Origin: Oscillospiraceae bacterium | GTDB taxonomy: Bacteria > Bacillota > Clostridia > Oscillospirales > Oscillospiraceae | NCBI GenBank assembly: GCA_902765975.1 | Contig: CACXBO010000027.1 | Coordinates: 1-6,627, forward strand | DNA: 6,627 bases | Direction: 5' to 3' | Part shown: one piece after another, positions 1-5,904 of the stretch | Position numbering within the stretch: the first letter of the stretch is position 1 | How the letters are laid out: the number at the start of each line of letters is the position of its first letter | The notes under the pieces: model-generated | The model's input: only the letters and a program-made list of their open reading frames with translations | What the model was told of the DNA's origin: nothing | The model's database searches: none | Position numbers and translations under genes: made by a program

Positions 1-570
1 GACATACTGAGAAAGACGGCGGAGCGCGTTTTTATTCCGCTAACAGTCGGCGGAGGCATAGGCTCGGTCGATGACTTTGCCAGAGTGCTGTCCTGCGGCG
101 CGGATAAGGTAAGCGTAAATTCCGGCGCGATAAAGGATCCCGCTCTCATTGGCAGAGCCGCGAAGCGCTACGGAGACCAGTGCGTCGTCCTTTCCGTGGA
201 TGCAAAGCGGGTGGACGGAGAGTACCGCGTTTTTGCAAAGGGCGGAAGAGTCGACACCGGAATTGAGGCTGTCGGCTGGATTAAAAGGCTTACGCAGGAG
301 GGCGCGGGCGAGGTCGTTCTCAATTCAATCGACACCGACGGAGTCAGAGGCGGCTTTGATCTTGAGATGCTCGAAGCCGTTGCGAACGAGATAAACGTGC
401 CGCTCATCGCCTCGGGCGGAGCGGGCTGTGCGGCGCACTTTACGGAGCTCTTCAAGGCGCTTCCGAAGGTGGACGCCGGACTTGCCGCCGGGATATTCCA
501 CCTCGGCGAGGTCAGCATACCCGAACTGAAGGCGGAGCTTAAAAGAAACGGAGTGAACGTAAGATGCTGA
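1..570 (+). CDS. hisF: Imidazole glycerol phosphate synthase cyclase subunit HisF (5'-truncated)
   Basis: The frame is open from base 1 and ends at TGA 568-570, giving 189 residues. HisF is usually about 250 residues, so roughly the first 60 lie outside the window, including the N-terminal catalytic Asp region. Visible family signatures are the phosphate-binding stretch VFIPLTVGGGI (residues 10-20), GADKVSVNSGA, VVLSVDAKRVDGEY with the Asp matching the second catalytic aspartate of HisF, the SIDTDGVRGGFD segment, and the IASGGAG phosphate loop. With HisH, HisF is known to close the imidazole ring of PRFAR-derived imidazole glycerol phosphate and release AICAR in the cytoplasm. It overlaps hisIE by 7 nt, consistent with one his operon. 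The base after GGGI is Gly where many relatives carry Arg, His or Asn; this is probably neutral. The identification is very secure. Confidence 0.96.
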   Translation, partial: DILRKTAERVFIPLTVGGGIGSVDDFARVLSCGADKVSVNSGAIKDPALIGRAAKRYGDQCVVLSVDAKRVDGEYRVFAKGGRVDTGIEAVGWIKRLTQEGAGEVVLNSIDTDGVRGGFDLEMLEAVANEINVPLIASGGAGCAAHFTELFKALPKVDAGLAAGIFHLGEVSIPELKAELKRNGVNVRC

Positions 571-1223
571 ATATTTCCGATTTAAAATTCGACTCACGCG
601 GGCTCATACCCGCCGTTGTAGTTGACGCGGATACAAAAAAAGTGCTCACCCTCGCCTATATGAACGAGGAGAGCCTTAGAATAACCATGGAGCGCGAGCT
701 TACCTGCTTCTGGTCGCGCTCAAGACAGGAACTGTGGCTGAAGGGCGAGACGAGCGGGAACTACCAGCACGTAGTCTCGATAACTGCCGACTGCGACAGG
801 GACGCGCTGGTCGTCGAGGTCAACAAGGACGGTCCCGCCTGTCATCTCGGAAACGAGAGCTGCTTTGCGGATAAGCTGTTTATCAGCGAGAACAATTCCG
901 GCTTTGATCTCAACAGCCTGATGTCCCTTATCGAGGGCAGAAAAAAAGAGCCCGTGGAGGGCAGCTATACGACCTATCTCTTCAATAAGGGCATGGATAA
1001 GATGCTCAAAAAGGTGGGCGAGGAGGCCACGGAGGTCATTATCGCCGCAAAGGACGAGGATAAGGCTGAGACGGTTTACGAGATCGCGGACCTCTGCTAT
1101 CACGTTATGGTGATGATGGTGGAGATGGGCATAACGACGGACGACATTTTAGCCGAGCTCAAGAGCCGCCACGTTATTGACCACAAGGTAAAGCAGGAGA
1201 AGATGCGAAGTGATATCAAGTAA
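564..1223 (+). CDS. hisIE: Bifunctional phosphoribosyl-AMP cyclohydrolase / phosphoribosyl-ATP pyrophosphatase
   Basis: This 219-residue fusion carries out steps 2 and 3 of histidine synthesis: removal of pyrophosphate from PR-ATP (HisE part) and opening of the adenine ring of PR-AMP (HisI part). The HisI domain spans about residues 1-105. It shows YMNEES (32-37), SRSRQELWLKGETSGN (51-66), the Mg-binding DCDRD (76-80) and the zinc cysteines Cys77, Cys93 and Cys100 in GPACHLGNESCF. The HisE domain spans about 117-205, with SYTTYLF, KVGEEATEVIIAAK (150-163) and the helix YEIADLCYH (172-180) holding the acidic metal ligands. Both active sites look intact. The ATG at 564 overlaps the hisF stop and has GGAG at 550-553, ten bases upstream. 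Length and domain order match fused HisIE proteins of other bacteria. Confidence 0.97.
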   Translation: MLNISDLKFDSRGLIPAVVVDADTKKVLTLAYMNEESLRITMERELTCFWSRSRQELWLKGETSGNYQHVVSITADCDRDALVVEVNKDGPACHLGNESCFADKLFISENNSGFDLNSLMSLIEGRKKEPVEGSYTTYLFNKGMDKMLKKVGEEATEVIIAAKDEDKAETVYEIADLCYHVMVMMVEMGITTDDILAELKSRHVIDHKVKQEKMRSDIK

Positions 1224-2019
1224 CTATCATACCCACAGCGTTTTCTGCGACGGAAAGGACGAGCCGGAGTCGATGGTATTAAAGGCCATTGACCTCGGCT
1301 TTTCGGCTCTCGGCTTCTCCGGCCACAGCTACAACGATTTCGACGGCTTCGGTATGGATGAGGCGAAGGAAAGCGCATATATGTCGGAGATAAACCGACT
1401 CAAGGAAAAATACGCCGCCCAGCTTGAGATATACCTCGGCATAGAGCAGGATTACCTCTCACACCAGGTACGCGAGGGCTATGATTATGTCATAGGCGCC
1501 GTCCATATCCTCTATAAGAACGGCGAATACTGCGTAGTGGACAATTCGCTCGCCGAGCTCGTCTCAGCGGTCGAGCGAAATTACGGCGGAGACAGATACA
1601 CCCTCGCCGAGGATTACTATGCCTCTGTTGCCGACGTGAAGCGGAAAACGAACTGTGATATCATAGCTCACTTCGACCTCATCACGAAGAATAACGAGCG
1701 CGGACTGTTCTTCGACGACGGCGAGCCGCGATACCGCAGAGCATATATGTCCGCAATCGAGGCTCTCGCTCCCTCGCGTCCGGTTTTCGAGATAAACACG
1801 GGAGCTATGGCGAGAGGCTACAGAACAGCGCCATATCCCTCTCTCGCCGTTCTGCGTGCGCTTCATGAGCGCAAGCTTCCCATAATGATCAACTCCGACT
1901 GCCACGACAGAGAAAAGCTCACCTGCGGGTTCAGCCTTGCAGAAGAGCTTGCAAGAGAAGCCGGCTACCGTGAGCGCGCCGTTATAAAGGGCGGCAAGCT
2001 CGAGCTTGTGGAGTTATAA
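1210..2019 (+). CDS. hisK: PHP-family histidinol-phosphate phosphatase
   Basis: This 269-residue protein carries the PHP metallophosphoesterase ligand set: HTH (His7, His9), Asp14, GHS (His39), GIEQD (Glu79), GAVHIL (His99), IIAHFDLI (His154) and NSDCH (Asp230, His232). The segment FEINTGAMARGYRTAPYPS is typical of the HisK/HisJ histidinol phosphatases. It removes phosphate from L-histidinol phosphate, the penultimate stage of the pathway, using a metal cluster in the cytoplasm. The start is GTG at 1210, fourteen bases inside hisIE, with AGGAGA at 1195-1200 and a nine-base spacing. It begins directly with the NYHTH motif, so no earlier start is needed. It is the last gene before the operon terminator. 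Position at the end of his genes makes the substrate assignment stronger than for an isolated PHP protein. The symbol hisJ is used for the same protein in Bacillus. Confidence 0.94.
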   Translation: MISSNYHTHSVFCDGKDEPESMVLKAIDLGFSALGFSGHSYNDFDGFGMDEAKESAYMSEINRLKEKYAAQLEIYLGIEQDYLSHQVREGYDYVIGAVHILYKNGEYCVVDNSLAELVSAVERNYGGDRYTLAEDYYASVADVKRKTNCDIIAHFDLITKNNERGLFFDDGEPRYRRAYMSAIEALAPSRPVFEINTGAMARGYRTAPYPSLAVLRALHERKLPIMINSDCHDREKLTCGFSLAEELAREAGYRERAVIKGGKLELVEL

Positions 2020-2021
2020 GA

Positions 2022-2051
2022 AAAAAGCTTTCCGTGTTTGGAAAGCTTTTT
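2022..2051. terminator. Bidirectional intrinsic terminator between convergent operons
   Basis: A perfect 12-bp inverted repeat (2022-2033 with 2040-2051, GGAAAGC core, 6-nt loop GTGTTT) starts two bases after the hisK stop. On the + strand it runs into a T-rich tail (2047-2058). On the - strand the other arm also ends in a run of T. It can therefore end the his operon and also the leftward padR operon, whose last gene stops at 2100. Confidence 0.9.
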
Positions 2052-2052
2052 C

Positions 2053-2073
2053 GTTTTTCCGGACGCAGGCTTA
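2053..2073. repeat. Terminator-flanking 21-nt repeat, copy A
   Basis: The motif reads GTTTTTCCGG, then two variable bases (AC), then GCAGGCTTA. A second copy with TA at the variable bases lies at 3953-3973; the two share 19 of 21 positions. Both copies sit on the same side of a terminator hairpin and 20-26 nt downstream of a - strand stop codon. No family is recognised. Confidence 0.6.
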
Positions 2074-2099
2074 ACTAAATCGAGCGCCTATCCTCTGCT

Positions 2100-2561
2100 T
2101 CAAGTAATATTTCCGTTGGGGTCACAGGTGAGGGTCAAGCTGTCGCTCACTGTGCTGACTGTAATCCCGAGTATCTTTTTCGCCATAGTGAAGGTACCTA
2201 TCGCCGTCGCTCCGCTCTTAGTCGCGTTGCTGGACGAAACCGACCAGGCGCTGTCATAGATCGTGAAGCTCAGGCTCGATGAGGTGCAGACGGCTGTTGT
2301 TCCGTTATAGGTAAAATATCCGATAAGACTAGCTTTCCATTTTGCGGTACCGCTTTCAGAGTATATGTAGTCTACATGGCTGATTATGCTTGACCTGGAA
2401 ATCTTTACCGTTTCAGTTATGATTTCAATCGTCGCACCGTCTTCAAGTTCGATTGTTTTGATTTGCGTGTCGCCCGAATGAACAGAGTCCGCACTCGCCC
2501 GGAAAGGGGCCACGGAAACGATAATTGAGAGCGCAAGTATTACCAATATAAGCTTTTTCAT
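2100..2561 (-). CDS. Small secreted protein of unknown function
   Basis: This is a 153-residue protein with a clear Sec signal peptide. It starts MKKLILVILALSIIVSV and has a likely signal peptidase I site after ASA (residues 22-24). The mature part of about 129 residues is rich in Ser and Thr with alternating hydrophobic residues, suggesting a beta-sandwich. It has only two cysteines (Cys92 and Cys146), which could form one disulfide. The segments GYFTYNGTTAVCTSSS (81-96) and SLTLTCDPNGNIT (141-153, the C-terminus) resemble small exported proteins I have seen in gut Clostridia, but I cannot name a characterised family. The ATG at 2561 is chosen because GGAGGA (2571-2576) precedes it by nine bases and the signal peptide starts there; the open frame extends further upstream but overlaps the previous gene. 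It is the last gene of the padR operon, 23 nt after the second HAAS gene. Function unknown. Confidence 0.85.
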   Translation of the reverse strand: MKKLILVILALSIIVSVAPFRASADSVHSGDTQIKTIELEDGATIEIITETVKISRSSIISHVDYIYSESGTAKWKASLIGYFTYNGTTAVCTSSSLSFTIYDSAWSVSSSNATKSGATAIGTFTMAKKILGITVSTVSDSLTLTCDPNGNIT

Positions 2562-2570
2562 TTTTCTTCG

Positions 2571-2576
2571 TCCTCC
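2571..2576 (-). promoter_or_regulatory. Ribosome binding site deciding the secreted protein start
   Basis: GGAGGA on the - strand, nine bases before ATG 2561. It lies in the 23-nt gap after the second HAAS gene. It favours the short, signal-peptide-bearing product over an upstream in-frame ATG at 2717 that lies deep inside the neighbouring gene. Confidence 0.85.
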
Positions 2577-2584
2577 AGTAATAC

Positions 2585-2944
2585 TTAGTATGGATCGGAA
2601 ATGTATATTTCCCATTCCATAGTTCTTGACTTGATTATTCCAACGATTATTTCTGCAGCAAATATAAGCGCCGCGATGAGCAAAACGACTCCTGCGATGA
2701 TCGCCGCCCTGAGCCACCGCTTTTTATATCGCGCTATTTCTGTTTCGGGAACTGAGCTCATAAGCTCCCGGGCCGCATCCGCGGGCTCGCCAATGGCAGC
2801 AACTATTTCGGTGTAGCTCAAACGATCGTCGCAGAAGCGGGCGTCGATTTCCTCACGAAGACCGGAAATGAGGGCCTTTTTGTATTTTGCAGGGCACTCA
2901 AGATTTTGCTTAACCGCCCTTATATACCTGTCCGCGCCTTCCAT
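2585..2944 (-). CDS. HAAS-domain (DUF1700-like) single-TM membrane protein, second copy
   Basis: This 119-residue protein has an N-terminal cytoplasmic helical domain (about 1-75), one transmembrane helix (about 79-103, WLRAAIIAGVVLLIAALIF) and a short outside tail ending EWEIYISDPY. The N-terminal part matches the HAAS/DUF1700 pattern: YIRAV near the start, then ALISGLREEI, and GEPADAARELM (52-62). HAAS proteins are typically encoded next to PadR regulators and are thought to signal at the membrane; a precise role is not established. It aligns without gaps to the upstream gene, with 28 of 73 residues identical, so the two are tandem paralogs. An in-frame ATG at 2956 exists, but the ATG at 2944 is preferred because it aligns exactly with the paralog's Met1 and has AGAGG twelve bases upstream. 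It overlaps the upstream gene by 35 nt. Confidence 0.85.
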   Translation of the reverse strand: MEGADRYIRAVKQNLECPAKYKKALISGLREEIDARFCDDRLSYTEIVAAIGEPADAARELMSSVPETEIARYKKRWLRAAIIAGVVLLIAALIFAAEIIVGIIKSRTMEWEIYISDPY

Positions 2945-3311
2945 AGTTAGTTCCATCCTCTATATATGTAGAATTATAGTCCTCGGTTGGTTGAGTGTTC
3001 GGCGCAAAACACGAGGTAAATGCTTTTAGAACCAGGCAGAATGCCAGAATCAAGGCGAGAGAACCGACGACGATAAAAATCGCGGCACGATTATATCGCC
3101 TGCGGCTGACCTCGGTCATTCCGAGCATTAAAGCTTCCGCCGTCTCAGCCGGTTCGCCGAATGTACGAACGAGCGTATCGTAGCCAACCTTCTCGTCGGC
3201 AAACTGATCCGATATGTCCATTCGCAAGGCCGAAATGAGCGAGCTTTTGTCGGTTGCGCTGCAAAGGAGATGCCGCCTGACGCTGCGCAGATATTTATTT
3301 ACAGAGCTCAT
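2910..3311 (-). CDS. HAAS-domain (DUF1700-like) single-TM membrane protein, first copy
   Basis: This is a 133-residue protein. Residues 1-75 form the HAAS-type helical domain, with KYLRSVRRHLLC, SLISALRMDI and GEPAETAEALM (53-62 region). A transmembrane helix runs over about 76-100 (AAIFIVVGSLALILAFCLVL), preceded by the basic RRRYNR cluster. That cluster implies an inside N-terminus and a polar tail of about 30 residues outside, rich in Asn, Thr, Tyr and Gly. The ATG at 3311 overlaps the padR stop as ATGA (3308-3311), and its GGGAGGTGAT binding site lies within the last padR codons, which suggests translational coupling. The pairing with PadR is the classic context for this family, where the membrane protein is thought to relay or respond to envelope signals. 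This role is inferred from the family, not shown by the sequence. Confidence 0.86.
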   Translation of the reverse strand: MSSVNKYLRSVRRHLLCSATDKSSLISALRMDISDQFADEKVGYDTLVRTFGEPAETAEALMLGMTEVSRRRYNRAAIFIVVGSLALILAFCLVLKAFTSCFAPNTQPTEDYNSTYIEDGTNYGRRGQVYKGG

Positions 3312-3649
3312 ACATCACCTCCCGTGAAAGAGAAGAAGATATCGGAGAGCTCCTTGAACTCGCGCCGCACCGTTTGAAGATACCTCGTACCCTCCGGAGT
3401 GATGCAGTAATATTTTCTGGCTCGGCCTTCAATTATTACTGTTTCGCCCTCCGCAATATATCCCTCCTTGTGAAGCCCGTTAAGAATGGGATACATAATG
3501 GAAACGGTGTATTTACCGCCGCTTCGCTTCGCTATCTCCGAAACGATCTCGTAGCCGTACATAGGACGTTCGCTCAGAACGGCAAGAACTATTGCAGGCG
3601 TGGCGACCCTTTTAAAGTACGCGGAAAAAGTGTGACTCAAATTGCCCAT
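3308..3649 (-). CDS. PadR-family winged-helix transcriptional regulator
   Basis: A 113-residue protein with the short PadR architecture: a winged helix-turn-helix over about 12-92 and a short C-terminal dimerisation helix (about 93-108). Hallmarks are MYGYEIVSEI (30-39), the recognition-helix region SIMYPILNGLHKEGYI (50-65), the beta-wing with GRARKYYCIT (75-84) and PEGTRYL. PadR proteins are usually dimeric repressors that bind AT-rich dyads, often at their own promoter. The start is taken at ATG 3649. A near-consensus binding site (GGATGTGAT, 3654-3662) precedes it, and the promoter at 3669-3697 would start RNA near 3662, which excludes the longer in-frame starts at 3664 and 3697. It is the first gene of a four-gene operon. 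The ligand or signal cannot be told from sequence. Confidence 0.92.
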   Translation of the reverse strand: MGNLSHTFSAYFKRVATPAIVLAVLSERPMYGYEIVSEIAKRSGGKYTVSIMYPILNGLHKEGYIAEGETVIIEGRARKYYCITPEGTRYLQTVRREFKELSDIFFSFTGGDV

Positions 3650-3668
3650 AAGCATCACATCCATAAAG

Positions 3669-3697
3669 ATAATACAATACAGTGAGAAAAAAATCAA
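3669..3697 (-). promoter_or_regulatory. Sigma-A-type promoter of the padR operon
   Basis: On the - strand the -35 is TTGATT (3692-3697), the spacer is 17 bp, and the -10 is TATTAT (3669-3674). Transcription would begin near 3662, leaving a leader of about 13 nt that is just long enough for the binding site of ATG 3649. AT-rich DNA upstream could act as an UP element. A second, weaker -35-like TTGACT lies at 3732-3737 without a convincing -10. Confidence 0.7.
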
Positions 3698-3711
3698 TAT
3701 ATATAATATTA
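3696..3711. promoter_or_regulatory. Candidate PadR operator (AT-rich dyad)
   Basis: An AATAT/ATATT inverted repeat with a 5-nt centre (3696-3710) overlaps the perfect 8-bp palindrome TAATATTA (3704-3711). It sits at the upstream edge of the padR -35. PadR operators are commonly AT-rich dyads near their own promoter, so position and composition fit. AT-rich DNA gives chance palindromes often, so this is only a candidate. Confidence 0.3.
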
Positions 3712-3737
3712 ATTTAATGTGTTATATTTAAAGTCAA

Positions 3738-3911
3738 ATCAGACCTGACTGGATGCAACATTGACGGCACGGACAACTCAGCTTATTAATACATTTCGAT
3801 CTCAAAGAACGAACTTTTTGCGTCGCTAGCGCGAGCGCTATTCTGCAGTTTAATGGAGCGATGATACTTCCAGGTTCGGTATAATTATATGCAAATGAGA
3901 TACTTTCTATG
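3738..3911. other. Intergenic DNA without a recognised gene
   Basis: I see no supported gene here. The - strand has a 66-codon open frame (3734-3934) with a Cys-rich end, but it lacks a good ribosome binding site, and its start lies in the terminator hairpin. There is a short inverted repeat TAGCGC/GCGCTA at 3827-3840. An isolated TATAAT on the + strand (3880-3885) has no matching -35. The mixed composition, less AT-rich than the promoter next to it, could mean decayed coding DNA, but no protein family is recognisable in any frame. Confidence 0.4.
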
Positions 3912-3958
3912 AAAAACAAAATCAAAGCCGCCATCTTGGCGGCTTTGATTTTGTTTTT
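3912..3958. terminator. Strong intrinsic terminator, perfect 22-bp stem
   Basis: The arms 3912-3933 and 3937-3958 are perfectly complementary around a 3-nt loop (TCT). The stem has a GCCGCC/GGCGGC core and A- or T-rich outer parts, so a T-tract follows the core on both strands. It lies 35 nt past the stop of the sulfatase-family gene (3994) and is best read as the terminator of that leftward operon. It could also block rightward transcription, although no + strand gene ends here. Confidence 0.88.
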
Positions 3959-3973
3959 CCGGTAGCAGGCTTA
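3953..3973. repeat. Terminator-flanking 21-nt repeat, copy B
   Basis: The same motif as at 2053-2073: GTTTTTCCGG, two variable bases (here TA), GCAGGCTTA. Its first six bases are the outer end of the hairpin arm, and the rest is outside any possible stem. It lies 20 nt after the stop of the sulfatase-family gene on the - strand. The hairpins beside the two copies have different core sequences, so the flank is conserved while the stem is not. Confidence 0.6.
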
Positions 3974-3993
3974 TCCGATCCCGATGCGTGTTT

Positions 3994-5880
3994 TCAAGCA
4001 AGCGGAGACGCGGCGCGCGTAACTCCTGTGTCCGTTCTCGGGTCTGTGAGCTTTTTCTCGGAGAAAACGCATTCGTAGCTGACGCTGACCTTAATTCGAC
4101 CCGCTGAGGTGAGAACATAGACGTTCACGAGAAATTCATCGTGATCCTTGAAATCTGCGATCTTGAAGGTGGCGGAGTAGCTCCCGTCCTCATTCTGAGT
4201 TGTTCTGCGCTGACGCAGGGTCGTTCGCGTGTTTTCGCGCATAATCTCGGCGAATATTTCTACGCGCTCGAATTTGTCGGCATACTGATCGAGATTGTAT
4301 ACCGTGAAGGTTGCGGTCTCATCCGTGAATTCGGCCTTCATCTCCAGGTCTATATCGCTGAACGCCTCGGATAGCTCGTAAATAACGCCGTCAATTCCGG
4401 ATAACCTGTCCATAAAATCGGAGTGAAGTCCGAGAAGCCGGTCAAGCTCCGCCGCGCCGAAGGTCTCGACGTAGGTCTGCTTTTCAGAATACAGGTTGGT
4501 GCCGAGACCGAGACGGTCACCCTCTATCCTTGCTCCGAGAGCTGCGAGAGTGGTCGGGAACAGATCCATCGTCGCGTAAGAGCGGCGGTAGCCTGTCTCT
4601 TTTGCAGAGGGGTCGGGGTTCAGAATCACAGTGTAGGTTTTGCGCTGGTAATCGGGGTCGATATCGGCGCAGTAATCGACGTTCATCGTTATATGATCGC
4701 CCGTGAGAACGACAGTGGTATTATCATAAAAGGGTTGAGCCTTTATCCAGCCGATGAATTCGGAAACCTGCTTAGATGAGCAGGACATTACCATAGAATA
4801 CTGACTGCCCTCGTAGTTTTCATCGCAGAGCGGGCACACGTATCCGTCTGGGAAGTGGGTATCCACGGTCAGCATAGAGAAGTTGAAGGGCTCACCCGTC
4901 GCCGCCATATCGGTTATGTGCTTTTTCGCAAAGGTGAACAGCTTCTGATCCTCATATCCCCACCAGACCTTATAGTCCTCAGGTATTTCTCCGACCTCCT
5001 GGCTGTAAGGGTGATCCCAGACCGTATAGCCTCCGTGCTCCGTGAAATAGATCTTTCGCCCGCCGAACTCACCCTTTGAGCCGATTAGAAAGCCCTGCTG
5101 ATAGCCCTCCGCGGCGAGTATGTCTCCAAGCGTGGTAACGCCCGGGAAAAACGTGTCCTGAAAGCTCATTGAGTTGTTCGTTATGGGTATTTTTAGCGGC
5201 AGTCCGCATGTCTGAGCGAACAGGGCGCCCATCGTCCAGGTGGTGCCGAGCGTGGAAACTCCGCCGTTCACTCCGCCCTCCGGGCCGGTGAAGGTCGGGT
5301 TTTCCTCTGCTATGGCGGTGAGCTCCGGTATAACGTCCTTTTCAAAGGCGCCTCCGTGAGCAGGATCGGTATATGTGGATTCCACGGATTCAAGCCATAT
5401 GTAAATTAGGTTTCGCTTATTCTCCGGAAAGGTGATTTCAACTCTGTTCGGATCAACGTAGTGCTCCTCGATAAACTCAGAATCCGTTGTGCTGCTGGAG
5501 AGATAGCCAGGAAGATCGAGACGGACGGCGGCGAATACTCCTGCTGCTATGAGCGCGAGAGCGCAAAGAATTGCGCCGATACGAGAAAAGAGCCTGACGC
5601 CCTTCCACCTGCGCAGGCATATCAGGAGCAGAGAAAGGACGGCGGCGAGAACGGCGGACGGCAGCAACACAGTCATCCGGAAGTTACGCATTATAATCTC
5701 GCTTGTGCCTTCAACGGAGATTTTGAGCATAGTGATAATTTCGATAAGCTTAATATTGTCCCAGTGCCGCGCCTGCCAGAACCATGTCAGCCAGGCGAAG
5801 GCGGCAAGTACCGCAAAAAAAACGAAGAGGACGGCGGCGAGCCGCCAGCCCTTTTTGCGTGATACAGCGTTTTCGTTCAT
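3994..5880 (-). CDS. MdoB/LtaS-like membrane phosphoglycerol transferase (sulfatase fold)
   Basis: This 628-residue protein has three predicted transmembrane helices (about 12-35, 69-89, 99-119), which places the remainder outside. The sulfatase-fold domain (about 155-475) has the metal ligand Glu164 in YIWLESVE, the likely nucleophile Thr216 in GTTWTMGALF followed by QTCGLPL, the THFPDGYVCPLC segment (341-352) and the metal ligands Asp395-His396 in LTGDH. This arrangement is closer to MdoB/OpgB-type phosphoglycerol transferases than to classical LtaS. The family transfers glycerol phosphate from phosphatidylglycerol to an envelope polymer or glycan; the acceptor here is unknown. Residues about 505-610 form an added beta-rich domain with a DGSYSATF...FLVNVYVLTSAG pattern, resembling GBS_Bsp-like repeats. 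The ATG at 5880 has GGAGGA five bases upstream (5886-5891). It is second in an operon, 24 nt after the SLOG gene. Three TM helices are fewer than the five in LtaS. Confidence 0.9.
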   Translation of the reverse strand: MNENAVSRKKGWRLAAVLFVFFAVLAAFAWLTWFWQARHWDNIKLIEIITMLKISVEGTSEIIMRNFRMTVLLPSAVLAAVLSLLLICLRRWKGVRLFSRIGAILCALALIAAGVFAAVRLDLPGYLSSSTTDSEFIEEHYVDPNRVEITFPENKRNLIYIWLESVESTYTDPAHGGAFEKDVIPELTAIAEENPTFTGPEGGVNGGVSTLGTTWTMGALFAQTCGLPLKIPITNNSMSFQDTFFPGVTTLGDILAAEGYQQGFLIGSKGEFGGRKIYFTEHGGYTVWDHPYSQEVGEIPEDYKVWWGYEDQKLFTFAKKHITDMAATGEPFNFSMLTVDTHFPDGYVCPLCDENYEGSQYSMVMSCSSKQVSEFIGWIKAQPFYDNTTVVLTGDHITMNVDYCADIDPDYQRKTYTVILNPDPSAKETGYRRSYATMDLFPTTLAALGARIEGDRLGLGTNLYSEKQTYVETFGAAELDRLLGLHSDFMDRLSGIDGVIYELSEAFSDIDLEMKAEFTDETATFTVYNLDQYADKFERVEIFAEIMRENTRTTLRQRRTTQNEDGSYSATFKIADFKDHDEFLVNVYVLTSAGRIKVSVSYECVFSEKKLTDPRTDTGVTRAASPLA

Positions 5881-5904
5881 ACTATTCCTCCGTAAATGAG
5901 GTCG

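Noticed and set aside
720..1103. - strand open frame inside hisIE
   Set aside because: It is a mirror of the hisIE coding frame, which has both active sites intact.
2562..2717. Longer start for the secreted protein
   Set aside because: The extra residues are a shadow of the neighbouring HAAS gene and would bury the signal peptide.
2945..2956. ATG at 2956 for the second HAAS gene
   Set aside because: Its only GAGG touches the start codon, and the alignment with the paralog begins at the ATG of 2944.
3650..3697. Longer PadR starts at 3697 and 3664
   Set aside because: The ATG at 3697 falls in the -35 box and the one at 3664 lies at or before the predicted RNA start; ATG 3649 has a well spaced binding site.
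3827..3840. TAGCGC/GCGCTA inverted repeat as an operator or attachment site
   Set aside because: The arms are short, there is no second copy in the window, and it has no clear promoter context.
3880..3885. TATAAT on the + strand as a promoter for a small RNA
   Set aside because: There is no acceptable -35 at 16-18 bp, and the RNA would end in the hairpin after about 70 nt.
3734..3934. 66-codon - strand open frame with a Cys-rich end
   Set aside because: Its start lies in the terminator hairpin, there is no binding site, and no family is recognisable.
4141..4779. + strand open frames opposite the transferase C-terminal half
   Set aside because: They lie antisense to catalytic motifs that are clearly coding on the - strand.
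5461..5899. Two + strand open frames opposite the transferase N-terminus
   Set aside because: They are antisense shadows of a secure gene, with low-complexity, charged translations and no binding site.
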